Shown here piece after piece: positions 1 through 9,186 of a DNA stretch of 64,000 bases. Origin of the DNA: an uncultured Mycoplasmatota bacterium. GTDB lineage: Bacteria > Bacillota_I > Bacilli_A > RF39 > UBA660. Numbering within the stretch: the first letter of the stretch is position 1; every line of letters begins with the position of its first letter. A model generated the notes under the pieces. That model ran no database searches, was not told the DNA's origin, and worked only from the letters and a program-made list of their open reading frames with translations. The stretch lies in NCBI GenBank assembly GCA_900542735.1, contig UQOS01000001.1:1-64000 (forward strand). Reading direction: 5' to 3'. The position numbers and the translations under genes are program-made.

Positions 1-14
1 ACTTCAATCATAAT

Positions 15-64
15 AAAAAGAAGTGTAATATTCAATCACATTTCTGTAATTAATTATTACACTT
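15..64 (-). terminator. Intrinsic terminator of the thioredoxin-like lipoprotein gene
   Basis: Ten-base arms AAGTGTAATA (21-30) and TATTACACTT (55-64) can pair across a 24-base loop. Read on the minus strand the hairpin is followed by a run of T (plus-strand A at 15-19). It lies about 105 bases beyond the stop codon of the minus-strand gene; I see nothing else in positions 65-168. Confidence 0.6.
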
Positions 65-168
65 TTATAGTACCAAATAGAAAAATAATTTTCTCTTTTT
101 AATAGCCCTCTTTTTTATTAATATCTACTATTTGGGGTTCACATCATTTGTGTAGTTTCCTTTTTTTA

Positions 169-582
169 TTATTCTGCTAAAAAGTTATTAGCTTTAAACT
201 TAGAAATAATTTTATCTACAGATACACTTCCATTAATTCTAGAAGAAACTGTTTTTTCTACTCCATCATTATAAAATAAAACAGTAGGAGTACCACTAAT
301 ACCAGTATCAGCAAATAATTCTTCTTTTTCTTTATCACTAATATGATCAGTATTAATGTATTTAATTTCAATTTTATAATCATTTGCTACTTGCGTAATT
401 TTAGGTTTAAAACTAATACAAGCACTACAATCTGTTCTCATGACTTCTAGAATAAATGTTTCTTTATTTTTTAGTAATTCTTGATATTCTGTATAGCTAA
501 TTTCTTTCATATAACTTTTTCCACAACCAGTTAGCATCAAAGTACATATAAGTACTAACATTATCTTAATATATTTCTTCAT
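169..582 (-). CDS. Thioredoxin-fold lipoprotein
   Basis: The 137-residue product begins with a lipoprotein signal: a Lys-rich start, a hydrophobic stretch, and lipobox LTGC with Cys20 as the expected lipidated residue. The mature part is a compact thioredoxin fold with the redox motif CSAC at residues 52-55 and a TP (cis-proline type) motif further on in GISGTPTV. This indicates a membrane-anchored extracytoplasmic thiol-disulfide protein. The gene is transcribed divergently from the Tad/T4SS cluster, whose secreted proteins are unusually Cys-rich. A role in managing their disulfides is possible, but is inferred only from position. An extended -10 promoter sits just upstream. Confidence 0.8.
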   Translation of the reverse strand: MKKYIKIMLVLICTLMLTGCGKSYMKEISYTEYQELLKNKETFILEVMRTDCSACISFKPKITQVANDYKIEIKYINTDHISDKEKEELFADTGISGTPTVLFYNDGVEKTVSSRINGSVSVDKIISKFKANNFLAE

Positions 583-598
583 ATTACACCTCTTTCTA

Positions 599-607
599 AG
601 TATAGCA
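599..607 (-). promoter_or_regulatory. Extended -10 promoter of the thioredoxin-like gene
   Basis: On the minus strand the sequence reads TGCTATACT, an extended -10 element about 20 bases before the start codon at 582. A GAGGTG ribosome binding site lies between them. It is back to back with the promoter at 655-663. Confidence 0.55.
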
Positions 608-654
608 TAAAATTACTAAATTTCAGAAAATTTTTCTTTTTTTCTTTAAACCTA

Positions 655-663
655 TGATATAAT
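655..663 (+). promoter_or_regulatory. Extended -10 promoter at the head of the envelope-machine cluster
   Basis: TGATATAAT is an extended -10 element 30 bases before the start of the first membrane protein, which has a GGGAGG ribosome binding site. I cannot see a convincing -35, which extended -10 promoters tolerate. Confidence 0.55.
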
Positions 664-692
664 AATTCTAGAATAAAATAGGGAGGTAAATT

Positions 693-2258
693 ATGATACT
701 TCGAAAGCCATATGCCTTTTTAATTAAATACTTTCAAAAAATAAATATTCTATTATTACTATTAGTAGGATATGTTTTTTATAAAGATTTACAGATTTAT
801 AAGTTTGTAAAAGAATATTTAGCGACTAGTGTTTATAATCCTACCATTGATTCAATTAGTAACTATGCCAATTTTACTATTTATCTAGCCTTTATTTTAG
901 TAATTATAATTTCTATTATTTTACTTTATTTACTTAGGCGTAAAGATAAACCATATGCTAGTTATGTTTATATTTTAGTAGTCAATTTCGTTACTTTATG
1001 CTTTTTCTTATACACTAAGAATTATTTTACCTATCAAGTAGTAAAAGGGTATAATTTAGTAGCTATTAAAGTAGTAAAAGATTTACATTTTATTTCTACA
1101 TTACCATATTATCCTATGATTTTTATTCTAATTATTCGTTCCATTGGACTAGATTTAAAAAACTTTGGATTTCAAGAAGATAAAGAATTCATTGAAATTA
1201 ATGAAGCTGACCGTGAAGAAGTAGAAGTACAAGTTGGATTCGATAAAGATAAATGGATTCGTAAAATTAAATATCATATTCGCTATTTTAAATATTTCTT
1301 TTTAGAACATACAATCCCACTAACGATTGTGTTTATCGTTGTTGCTTCTATTTTGGGCTATAACTTTTACCGTTACTTTTATGTAGAAAATAAAGTTTAT
1401 AGTATGAATGAAGTTATTAAATCTAATAATTACTTATTAGAAGTGAATCGTACTTATTTAACTGATAAAGATTTTTCTGGTAATGTTGTTTCTGATAGTG
1501 GTATGTATTTTATTTTAGTAGATTTAAAAATTGAAAACTTACTTTCCATTTCTAGAGATTTTGATATCGAAAAAATGCTATTATTTATTGATAATAACTA
1601 TTATGTTCCTACTACTAGATTTAATTCTTATTTTACAGATATGGGAAATTTATTTACTGGTAAAAGTTTAAAAGAAAAAGAAAAGACATCTTATCTACTA
1701 GTATATGAAGTGCCAAAGCCAAAAGAAAATGCTAATTTTTTATTAAAGTATCAAGATTTAAGTGGAAAGACAAGTAAATTAATTAGTGTTAAGATGAAGA
1801 TACAAGATATTAGTACTTTTAAAGATAAGGGTAGTAGTAGTTTAAAGAATTTATTTACGATACCAATTAATCTTGATGAAAAAATGACTTTTCAATTAGA
1901 CAGTTATGAACTTTTAGATAGTGTTAATTATACTTATCAACAGTGTAGTCCTAATAGTTGTCCTATTTATCAAGAAACTATTAATGCTGGAAATGGTAAA
2001 AAGGTTTTATATATAAAGGGTAGTTTTGGAGATAGTACTACAGATGAATTTCTTTCTTTTTTAAAAAAATATGCAAAGATCCAGTATACTGTAAATGGAG
2101 TAACATTACAGAAAAAATTAGACTTTGCTATTAATAAGAATTATTTAGGAAAATATATTTATCTATCAGTAGATGATGAGATATTAAATGCTGATTCTAT
2201 TTACTTTATATTCACAATTAGAACATATCAATATTTTTATAAATTGAAAGGAGAGTAG
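693..2258 (+). CDS. Polytopic membrane protein with large extracytoplasmic domain
   Basis: I do not recognise a named family. The 521-residue protein has about five hydrophobic segments: residues 17-36, 58-80, 92-108, 130-150 and 205-226. About 295 residues with no further membrane segment follow, predicted to be outside. The start of this domain (a long beta-rich segment with isolated Cys in QQCSPNSCPIY) loosely resembles the immunoglobulin-like DUF4352 type found in Firmicutes envelope proteins. It is the first gene of the Tad/T4SS cluster, two bases upstream of the next gene and probably co-transcribed with it. It may be an accessory membrane component; that is inference from position. Confidence 0.7.
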   Translation: MILRKPYAFLIKYFQKINILLLLLVGYVFYKDLQIYKFVKEYLATSVYNPTIDSISNYANFTIYLAFILVIIISIILLYLLRRKDKPYASYVYILVVNFVTLCFFLYTKNYFTYQVVKGYNLVAIKVVKDLHFISTLPYYPMIFILIIRSIGLDLKNFGFQEDKEFIEINEADREEVEVQVGFDKDKWIRKIKYHIRYFKYFFLEHTIPLTIVFIVVASILGYNFYRYFYVENKVYSMNEVIKSNNYLLEVNRTYLTDKDFSGNVVSDSGMYFILVDLKIENLLSISRDFDIEKMLLFIDNNYYVPTTRFNSYFTDMGNLFTGKSLKEKEKTSYLLVYEVPKPKENANFLLKYQDLSGKTSKLISVKMKIQDISTFKDKGSSSLKNLFTIPINLDEKMTFQLDSYELLDSVNYTYQQCSPNSCPIYQETINAGNGKKVLYIKGSFGDSTTDEFLSFLKKYAKIQYTVNGVTLQKKLDFAINKNYLGKYIYLSVDDEILNADSIYFIFTIRTYQYFYKLKGE

Positions 2259-2260
2259 TC

Positions 2261-4081
2261 ATGAGTTTTTGGAAAAAGAATAAAAAAATAATGATATTAA
2301 TATTAGTAGGAATTATATTAATATTATCAGGTACTTTATCTTGGAATCTTTATTTTTCTAAATTTAAAATATTTAAGGATAATGAAAAACTATTTTTAGA
2401 AACAGTAGAACGTTATTATAGTATGAATCCTAATTATTTACCTGAAAAAAATAGAACTAGAGAAATGACCCTTCAAAAACTATACGAAGAGCATCATATT
2501 AGTGATTTATATGTTCCTAAAACTAAAAAATTATGTGATAGTAATAGCTGGGTTAGGGTATACCAAGATGAAAATGGAAAAATTAGTTATACTACCTACC
2601 TAAAATGTGGTAAGTTTGAGTCAAATATCGATCATACAGGTCCAGAAATTACCTTAAATGGAGAAAGTGAAATAACACTTGCACTTGGTAGTACTTATCA
2701 AGAGCTTGGTGTTAGCAAAGTCTATGATAAAGTAGATGGCAACCTAAACCCAAGTGATGTCATAATTGATTCTAGCAGTTTAAATACTAATAAAGTCGGA
2801 AACTACAAAATCACTTATACCATTCGTGATAAATCTTATAACAAAACAGTAGTCACTAGAACGATAATTGTTGCTAAAAACTTAACAGATGTTGTAAAAG
2901 ATGCAACCGATGAAACTAACTACTATAAAGGAAATGATGTTAAAAATAATTATTTATTATTTTCAGGAATGTTATTTCGAATTGTTAAAGCAAATGATGA
3001 TGGCAGTATTATGATTATTAGTGATGAATCAGTTACTAACCTAAGAATCAATCATACAGATTATAAAAATTCTAATGTTGATACTTGGTTAAATAATGTG
3101 TATTTTAAAGCTTTACACAATACAGATGATTATTTAATAGATGCTACCTATTGTGTAGGAAACATTAATTCTCTAATAGATTATAATAATGAATGTGATA
3201 CTAAAATTACATCTAAAGTTGGACTTCTTTCTATTGGTGATTATCAAAAAACAGTAGTAAATAATGATACTTATTTAGATAATGGTAATTACTATGCCTT
3301 ATCTCATATGATTGGTAATAATTATGCTACCGTTCCAATCGAAAATGATACTATGTATGGCCTACGTTCTAGTATCTTAGGGGGGATTCGCCCAGTTCTT
3401 AATTTGAAAAGTAATTTATATATTGTATCAGGTAAAGGTACCAGTGATAGTCCTTATAAATTAGGAGATTATAATTATGGAGAAAAAAATGAAGAGATTC
3501 ATGATCGACTAATTGGTGAATACTTAGAATATTCTGGCTTAACATTTAGAATTATTGGTGTGGATTCTAATAAAAATGTTAGATTGATTATGAGTAAGCC
3601 ATGGGACGTAAAACCAAACAATGAACAATTAAAACTTTCTGTAGCTGAAGTTGATAACTTAGAATTTAATTTAACAGATACAAATAATCCAGGATATATT
3701 TTAAATCATAATGATATTGATTATATTAGTTCTAAATACATAGTAGATACTGATTATAGTATTCCTACTAATGATGAAAAATTATTGTATCAAGAATATT
3801 CTTCTAAAAAAATAAAAGCTAAAATTTTACTTCCTAAAACATATGAATTGTTTTCTTCAATTGGAAATGATGATATTAGTAGAAATACTGGCTTCTTATA
3901 TATTGATAAATCAGTAAATGATAATATGATATTTATGGCAAATGGTAATAATGGATTAATGTATGAATTTAGTAAAGATACTTTTTATTCCTATAGTATT
4001 AAAGCTGTTATCACCATTAAAGGAAGTTTAAAAATATCAAGTGGTAATGGTACTGTCAATAAACCGTATATTATTAAGTAG
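2261..4081 (+). CDS. Membrane-anchored surface protein: Ig-like DUF5011 domain plus two tandem surface domains
   Basis: The 606-residue protein starts with a signal anchor (residues 11-29). Residues about 125-205 form an Ig-like DUF5011 unit (GPEITLNG, TYQELGV, YKITYTIRD). Two related domains follow, at about 225-410 and 420-606. Each opens with FSGMLFRIV- or YSGLTFRII-like text and closes with VLNL/VITI then a short SG(K/N)GT..PY(K/I) tail. The same domain type forms the C-terminus of the secreted protein encoded at 43922-45229, where its end is hypervariable. Here the ends have ordinary A+T-rich codons. The protein precedes a sortase and the Tad genes, so it may be a surface or adhesive element of that machine; this is inference. 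Confidence 0.7.
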   Translation: MSFWKKNKKIMILILVGIILILSGTLSWNLYFSKFKIFKDNEKLFLETVERYYSMNPNYLPEKNRTREMTLQKLYEEHHISDLYVPKTKKLCDSNSWVRVYQDENGKISYTTYLKCGKFESNIDHTGPEITLNGESEITLALGSTYQELGVSKVYDKVDGNLNPSDVIIDSSSLNTNKVGNYKITYTIRDKSYNKTVVTRTIIVAKNLTDVVKDATDETNYYKGNDVKNNYLLFSGMLFRIVKANDDGSIMIISDESVTNLRINHTDYKNSNVDTWLNNVYFKALHNTDDYLIDATYCVGNINSLIDYNNECDTKITSKVGLLSIGDYQKTVVNNDTYLDNGNYYALSHMIGNNYATVPIENDTMYGLRSSILGGIRPVLNLKSNLYIVSGKGTSDSPYKLGDYNYGEKNEEIHDRLIGEYLEYSGLTFRIIGVDSNKNVRLIMSKPWDVKPNNEQLKLSVAEVDNLEFNLTDTNNPGYILNHNDIDYISSKYIVDTDYSIPTNDEKLLYQEYSSKKIKAKILLPKTYELFSSIGNDDISRNTGFLYIDKSVNDNMIFMANGNNGLMYEFSKDTFYSYSIKAVITIKGSLKISSGNGTVNKPYIIK

Positions 4082-4096
4082 TAAGTAGGTGAAAAA

Positions 4097-4882
4097 ATGA
4101 AAAAGCATAAACGAAAATTACTATTTTTATTAATCTTTTTATTCATCACAATAGTTCTTTGTCTTTTCTTAATTTTTAAAATGTTTTTTATCAAAAAAAA
4201 TAATAGTTTAGCTATGGAATTAGATTTTAATAGTAGAGTACAAACTTTAGAAAATTTTGATAGTGGTAGTTATCATAAGATTGGTTGGTTACAGGTACAG
4301 GGTACCAATATTGATTTTCCTATTTTAGATTCATCATCTTATGAAGCACTTGATTCTCTAGATTATTCATATGGTTGGCGTAGTCCTATTTATGTAACAG
4401 GGGAAAATCGTGAAGTATTAATAGGACATAATATTATTAATGTTTCTTCTACTCCTATGCTAACGAATGATAATTTAAAAAACTTTGAATCTTTATTATC
4501 TTTTAGTTATGCATCATTTGCGAAAGATAACTTATATATTCAATATACAAAAGATGGAAAAGATAGTATTTATTTGATATATGCAATTGGTTTTTATGAT
4601 TATTATTATGATAGTGCAGAGAGTATGAAAGATAAAGAAGAAATAAAAAATTATATTCACAGTGCTAGAGAAAATAGTCTCTATGATTATGATGTGGATG
4701 TAAACGAAAATGATACTTTACTTTCTATTAAAACTTGTACAAGATATTTTGGAAATCAAGAAAAACAACAGTTTATTATTGATGCTAGAAAATTACGTGA
4801 TGATGAAGAAATTATAAAGTATTCAGTAAAAACAAGTGATGTTTTTGAAAAGATAATGGTAGATCATACTCGAAAATCATGA
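4097..4882 (+). CDS. Class B-like sortase
   Basis: This 261-residue protein has an N-terminal membrane anchor (about residues 8-32) and a sortase fold. It carries the N-terminal GWLQVQGTNIDFPI signature typical of class B enzymes. The catalytic His is in GHN (His111), the Cys in KTCTR (Cys214) and the supporting Arg probably in DARKLR (Arg231). Sortases cleave a C-terminal sorting motif and attach the protein to peptidoglycan or pilin. I found no clear LPxTG- or NPxTN-type sorting signal with a C-terminal membrane segment in the neighbouring secreted proteins, so its substrate is unknown. It sits 15 bases after the previous gene, in the same apparent operon. Confidence 0.88.
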   Translation: MKKHKRKLLFLLIFLFITIVLCLFLIFKMFFIKKNNSLAMELDFNSRVQTLENFDSGSYHKIGWLQVQGTNIDFPILDSSSYEALDSLDYSYGWRSPIYVTGENREVLIGHNIINVSSTPMLTNDNLKNFESLLSFSYASFAKDNLYIQYTKDGKDSIYLIYAIGFYDYYYDSAESMKDKEEIKNYIHSARENSLYDYDVDVNENDTLLSIKTCTRYFGNQEKQQFIIDARKLRDDEEIIKYSVKTSDVFEKIMVDHTRKS

Positions 4883-4949
4883 TGATATTAAATTATTTTG
4901 TTTCTTTATCAGAAAAAAGCAGATAAATATTTATTCCTTTATAAAACTA

Positions 4950-4958
4950 TGCTATAAT
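4950..4958 (+). promoter_or_regulatory. Extended -10 promoter before the large secreted protein
   Basis: TGCTATAAT is a textbook extended -10 element, 28 bases before the start codon at 4987. An AAGGAG ribosome binding site lies at 4971-4976. Confidence 0.6.
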
Positions 4959-4986
4959 TATATCTATGATAAGGAGTACATAGAAT

Positions 4987-7872
4987 ATGGATAAAAAATT
5001 TTTAAAAAGAGGATTTTTATTAGTAATAATTGTGTGCTGTTTTACATCTGTATCTATTTATGCAGCTACGAATATTGGTGGAACTGTTGGAATTGTTGAA
5101 AAGAATGTATGTATTCCAACAGGAACAACAGTAGTAAAAGATGATGGTACAACAGTTTCAGCAACAGGAGCTTACCATATTAAATATACAAGTGAAAATT
5201 CCACAATGGTTGACTATAATAAGTTAACATTTACTGATATTGTGAATGGTCATGTTCCATATCCAGATGGAGTTAGTGAAAGTGATAAATCTAAATATCA
5301 GTTTGATAGTGAATATTATTCTAATAGCTGCTACGTTGGAAGCAATGGCAGTGTAGAAACTTGTCCTTCTTCTAGCCAAATATCAAAGTATGATATTTTT
5401 AATAAGTTTAATAATAAAAATTATAGTAATTATGTAACTTTTGTTTTAAACGAGTCAAATGGAAAATTTGATGTGTATATTAAAGACGCATTTAAGGACA
5501 AGCTATATGTTAGATATATTTCTTCTGGTAGAGCTTTGAATGAAAATGGTAAAAATAGTGCATCTAGTTATCTTGGAGAATTTTTAACGAGAAGTAATGT
5601 AAATAATGGTACCGAAAAGTTTTATGGATATAAAATTTCTAATGTTGATGGTAGTACTGATGGAAAAACTTTATTTCTTAATTTAGAATTTTATATTAAA
5701 GATGAAGAACCATGTAGTAATACTTATCTTGGAATGATAGGTATTGAACTTCCTAATGCAAATAATTATGAAATCTCAAACCCAGCTTTAGCAAATCCAG
5801 ATTATTATGGTTGTAACCTTGTCAAAAGTTACGTTCCTAGTGGAATGTCTTCTAGTGAAATCAATAGTAATTTAACTCCATTAAAACAAGGCTATATTTC
5901 AGAATGTTATAATCAGAAAATTAGTTATAAAGACAAAGATAATCTAAAAAATTCTATTGTGACTAAATTTGAAAGATTAAAATCAATATTTAGTAATTAT
6001 ACCGGTAATAGTGATAGTTCTAAACTTACTTGTGAACAAAGTCATACCAAATCTAAGCTCACTTATTCTTATACTGGTAATTACTGGATGATGAATTGTT
6101 TTGAAAATTATACAGCAGAAGGAGATACTGCTAAACTTGTTAGTGCTGGTAGTGGTTTTGAATATCAGACAAAATATTCGGTTACTAGAACTTGTAGCAT
6201 TTATCAAATATCAAAACCAAGTAAACCACCTCAATGCCATTATGACTGTGGACATGTCTGTTATTGGAATGAAAAGAGTGGCGTAAAATCAGGAACAGAC
6301 GGTGGACCATCTGATGAATTTGATTCTTGTATTTCAGAATGTGATAATGGTAGTTATACACAGTCTTGCATTAATTCTTGTTACAATAAAGTTTATAAAA
6401 GTAAAAGAGATTTAAGCTTTACTGATAAGTTTTCTTATAGTGATAGCGAAAAATCTAATGTAGAAAGATTATCTAGCTGTACTACAAATCATAATAGACC
6501 AGGTGAATCAGCAACAGGTGGTTGTGGTGAGAACTATTGTGTTAGTGATTTCTGTAATAATCATGGCGGTTACTGTGTTAGTTGGTATAATGTTTATCCA
6601 AGCGGTTGTGTAGATGATCCTGATGCTGTTTATAATTCAAGTTTAGCTGCTTCTAAAAATGAACTTTTAAAATTAATACAAACACAAGAAAGTAGTATTA
6701 ATCAAGGAAATTATACTTATAAAATAGCAGATTCTAGTCTAGTTACATCAGGTGGAAAAAATTATATTTATTCAGTTGATAGTACGAATGATCCAGCTTT
6801 AAATGTTAGTAGCAATGAAAAAGTTGTATCCAAAGATACTGTTACAACAGCTTTAGGTAATGATGGTGGTGAAAGTGTTTCTTTCAATCAAAGTTATACC
6901 AAAAGAAGTGATATCACAGTTAGTTTACCATTAGCTTATGTAAGCAAGGTAACTGGAACAGCAGTTTATCAAACAAATGAAAATTCTAATAAGAATTTTT
7001 ATGTAGACAATTCTAAAAATAAACTTTTAACTTTATCAAATTTCAATAAAAACAGTTATTATAATGCTGGACATAAATATTTTACGAGTATTTGGTCTGA
7101 AAATTTAAATGTTTCAGTTGACTGTAATAATAATACAGTAAATTTATTTAGACAAGGTGATTATAATATTAAAGTTGCTAGTAGCAATGTTGGAATGGGA
7201 AATTTTTCTTCTGATATTCAATGCTATTATGGTGTTTATAATAATTATTATAAAGAAAAAGAAGATTTGTGTTCCTGCAACAATCCACCTTGCCCAACAT
7301 CGTCACCTAATCAATCACCATCTTCAGTTGGAATTCAATATATTTTTAGACCTATTGATTTAACTGATGTATTCCCAAATAATCGTAATCCTAGATTTAA
7401 TTGGACTGGTACTATTAATAAGAGTACTAATACTGCTACTGGTGCTGCCATTTTAAAAGAAAAATCTTTATATAATGATGCAGTGGATCCAGAAGCATTA
7501 ACGAAAACAATTGAATCTAAAGGAGAATCTATTTATAATGTCACTACTGATTCTTCTGAAATTGACTATGAATTTGTTTTAACGAAAGAAAATATTAGAA
7601 ATATTCGTTCTTATAATAAGCATGTTCGTGATTATAATGGCGATGGTGAGAAAAATTATCTAGATTATAATATGAGCTGTTATAAAAATAGTAGAGGACA
7701 GGAAGTATGTACTAGTAAATTCTTAGATAATATTAATGGTAACTCTGGTAGCGAAGAAAATTCTAATTTTATTACTTATAGCGTAGGCGGTTATGGTATG
7801 ACAGAAAGAAAATCTATTGCGGGTTGTAATAATGCTATTAATGGTACCGAATGTGATACCATTAGTAAATAG
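4987..7872 (+). CDS. Large Cys-rich secreted protein of the Tad/T4SS cluster
   Basis: The 961-residue product has a clear signal peptide (hydrophobic residues 9-25, probable cleavage after SIYA, residue 26) and no C-terminal membrane segment or sorting signal. It is rich in Ser, Asn, Tyr and Cys, with Cys-dense stretches such as CHYDCGHVC and CSCNNPPCP. This suggests a disulfide-stabilised extracellular protein. A DxNxDG calcium-loop-like motif (DYNGDGEKNYLD) starts near residue 882. I recognise no named family. It lies nine bases upstream of the next gene and leads straight into cpaB-cpaF-tadB-tadC. A pilus-associated adhesin or tip/shaft component is plausible but inferred. Confidence 0.75.
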   Translation: MDKKFLKRGFLLVIIVCCFTSVSIYAATNIGGTVGIVEKNVCIPTGTTVVKDDGTTVSATGAYHIKYTSENSTMVDYNKLTFTDIVNGHVPYPDGVSESDKSKYQFDSEYYSNSCYVGSNGSVETCPSSSQISKYDIFNKFNNKNYSNYVTFVLNESNGKFDVYIKDAFKDKLYVRYISSGRALNENGKNSASSYLGEFLTRSNVNNGTEKFYGYKISNVDGSTDGKTLFLNLEFYIKDEEPCSNTYLGMIGIELPNANNYEISNPALANPDYYGCNLVKSYVPSGMSSSEINSNLTPLKQGYISECYNQKISYKDKDNLKNSIVTKFERLKSIFSNYTGNSDSSKLTCEQSHTKSKLTYSYTGNYWMMNCFENYTAEGDTAKLVSAGSGFEYQTKYSVTRTCSIYQISKPSKPPQCHYDCGHVCYWNEKSGVKSGTDGGPSDEFDSCISECDNGSYTQSCINSCYNKVYKSKRDLSFTDKFSYSDSEKSNVERLSSCTTNHNRPGESATGGCGENYCVSDFCNNHGGYCVSWYNVYPSGCVDDPDAVYNSSLAASKNELLKLIQTQESSINQGNYTYKIADSSLVTSGGKNYIYSVDSTNDPALNVSSNEKVVSKDTVTTALGNDGGESVSFNQSYTKRSDITVSLPLAYVSKVTGTAVYQTNENSNKNFYVDNSKNKLLTLSNFNKNSYYNAGHKYFTSIWSENLNVSVDCNNNTVNLFRQGDYNIKVASSNVGMGNFSSDIQCYYGVYNNYYKEKEDLCSCNNPPCPTSSPNQSPSSVGIQYIFRPIDLTDVFPNNRNPRFNWTGTINKSTNTATGAAILKEKSLYNDAVDPEALTKTIESKGESIYNVTTDSSEIDYEFVLTKENIRNIRSYNKHVRDYNGDGEKNYLDYNMSCYKNSRGQEVCTSKFLDNINGNSGSEENSNFITYSVGGYGMTERKSIAGCNNAINGTECDTISK

Positions 7873-7881
7873 GAGGAATGT

Positions 7882-8313
7882 ATGAGTAAAGGTATGGCTT
7901 TAGTTGGTATCATTATCATTGGTGTTTTGACTTTATTTGTTGTAAATATTGTTCAAAACTACCAAACTGGTAATGAGTTAGATAACTATTTATTAGAAGA
8001 AACAACAGAAGCTGCTATGATAGATGCTGTTGATTTAGGTTATTATAGATCCAGTAATGGTGTACTTCGAATGGACCGTGAAAAGTTTGTAGAAAGCTTT
8101 GTAAGAAGATTTGCTGAAAATGTAAATAGAGACCGTAATTATAAGATTAGAATTTTAGATTTAAATGAAACACCACCAAAAGTAAGTGTGCAAATTGGTT
8201 CTAATACCGTTGCTACATTTGCTGGAGAAGATTTTGATATTGTCAATAAAATAGATGCTATTTTGGAAACAAAATATGAAGAAGATCGATTATTAAAGAA
8301 TGTTAATGAATAA
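7882..8313 (+). CDS. Small membrane-anchored TadE/F-like protein (minor pilin candidate)
   Basis: The 143-residue protein has one N-terminal hydrophobic helix (about residues 5-24) followed by a mostly polar, acidic domain starting ETTEAAMIDAVD. This architecture is shared by TadE/TadF minor pilins and by small Firmicutes proteins found in Tad clusters. It has a strong AGGAGG ribosome binding site and lies 17 bases before cpaB. The assignment rests on architecture and position, not on a recognised motif. Confidence 0.6.
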   Translation: MSKGMALVGIIIIGVLTLFVVNIVQNYQTGNELDNYLLEETTEAAMIDAVDLGYYRSSNGVLRMDREKFVESFVRRFAENVNRDRNYKIRILDLNETPPKVSVQIGSNTVATFAGEDFDIVNKIDAILETKYEEDRLLKNVNE

Positions 8314-8330
8314 GAAAGGGGAAATGAAAA

Positions 8331-9152
8331 ATGAAAGGAAATATTTCAATAACGATTAAAAAATTCTTTACTAATAAAAATACAGTTACAGTAGTAGGAA
8401 TACTTCTTGGACTAGTAGTCTTATATGTTGGATATAATTACCGTATTAAATCAGCTATTAATCCAATTTCTGTTCCTTATGCAACACAGTCAATTCCTGC
8501 AAGAACTAAAATTACGAGTGATATGATAGGAAGTATTGAAGTACCACCTGCTATGATAAAAGGAAATGCCATTACTTCTGTATCTCAAATAGTTGGTAAA
8601 TATACGAATGTAAATACTACCATTCCAAAAGGAAGTTTATTCTATGGAGGTAGTGTAGTATCTCAAAGTGATTTACCAGATTCTATTATTTATAATTATC
8701 CTGATGGTTATGTACTTGTTAATATGAGTGTTACAACATCTACTACTTATGGTAATAAAGTTTATCCAGGTAATTATATCGATATTTATCTAAAAGCAGT
8801 TAATAAGATTGATGAAGACAATATGACTAGTGACACTAAAGATAAGATTATGGTTGGTAAACTACTTCAAAATGTAAAAGTTTTAGATGTAGTAGATGCC
8901 AATGGTGATAGTGTATTTGAAGATCCTGAAAATGTTAAAACACCATCACAAGTTATCTTTGCAGTTCCTGAAGAATATCATATTTTACTTCGTAAAGCTA
9001 TGTACTTAAGAACTTATGAAGTAACATTAATTCCAGTACCAACAGCAGAATCTACTAAAGAAAATCCTGGAGAAGTATCTATTGCTAATGAATCATTAAA
9101 AGATTTTATAAATAAAGTAACTGTATGGACTGACGATACAGTAACTCAATAA
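8331..9152 (+). CDS. cpaB: CpaB/RcpC-like Tad pilus assembly protein
   Basis: The 273-residue protein has a short cytoplasmic tail, one membrane helix (about residues 18-38) and then a SAF domain. The SAF domain is marked by YATQSIPARTKITSDMIG and VGKYTNVNTTIPKGSLF (about residues 49-115). A RcpC/CpaB-type region follows, with the YPGNYIDIYL signature. CpaB/RcpC proteins are periplasmic or wall-zone components of Tad pilus machines. It lies directly upstream of the CpaF ATPase gene, the usual order. Length matches the family. Confidence 0.85.
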   Translation: MKGNISITIKKFFTNKNTVTVVGILLGLVVLYVGYNYRIKSAINPISVPYATQSIPARTKITSDMIGSIEVPPAMIKGNAITSVSQIVGKYTNVNTTIPKGSLFYGGSVVSQSDLPDSIIYNYPDGYVLVNMSVTTSTTYGNKVYPGNYIDIYLKAVNKIDEDNMTSDTKDKIMVGKLLQNVKVLDVVDANGDSVFEDPENVKTPSQVIFAVPEEYHILLRKAMYLRTYEVTLIPVPTAESTKENPGEVSIANESLKDFINKVTVWTDDTVTQ

Positions 9153-9186
9153 TTAAAAGAATAAAAAGAATAATGGAGGGGCTTTA

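Noticed and set aside
6101..6286. Plus-strand alternative-frame open stretches within the large secreted protein (also 7157-7363)
   Set aside because: Embedded in a continuous 961-codon gene and without start signals.
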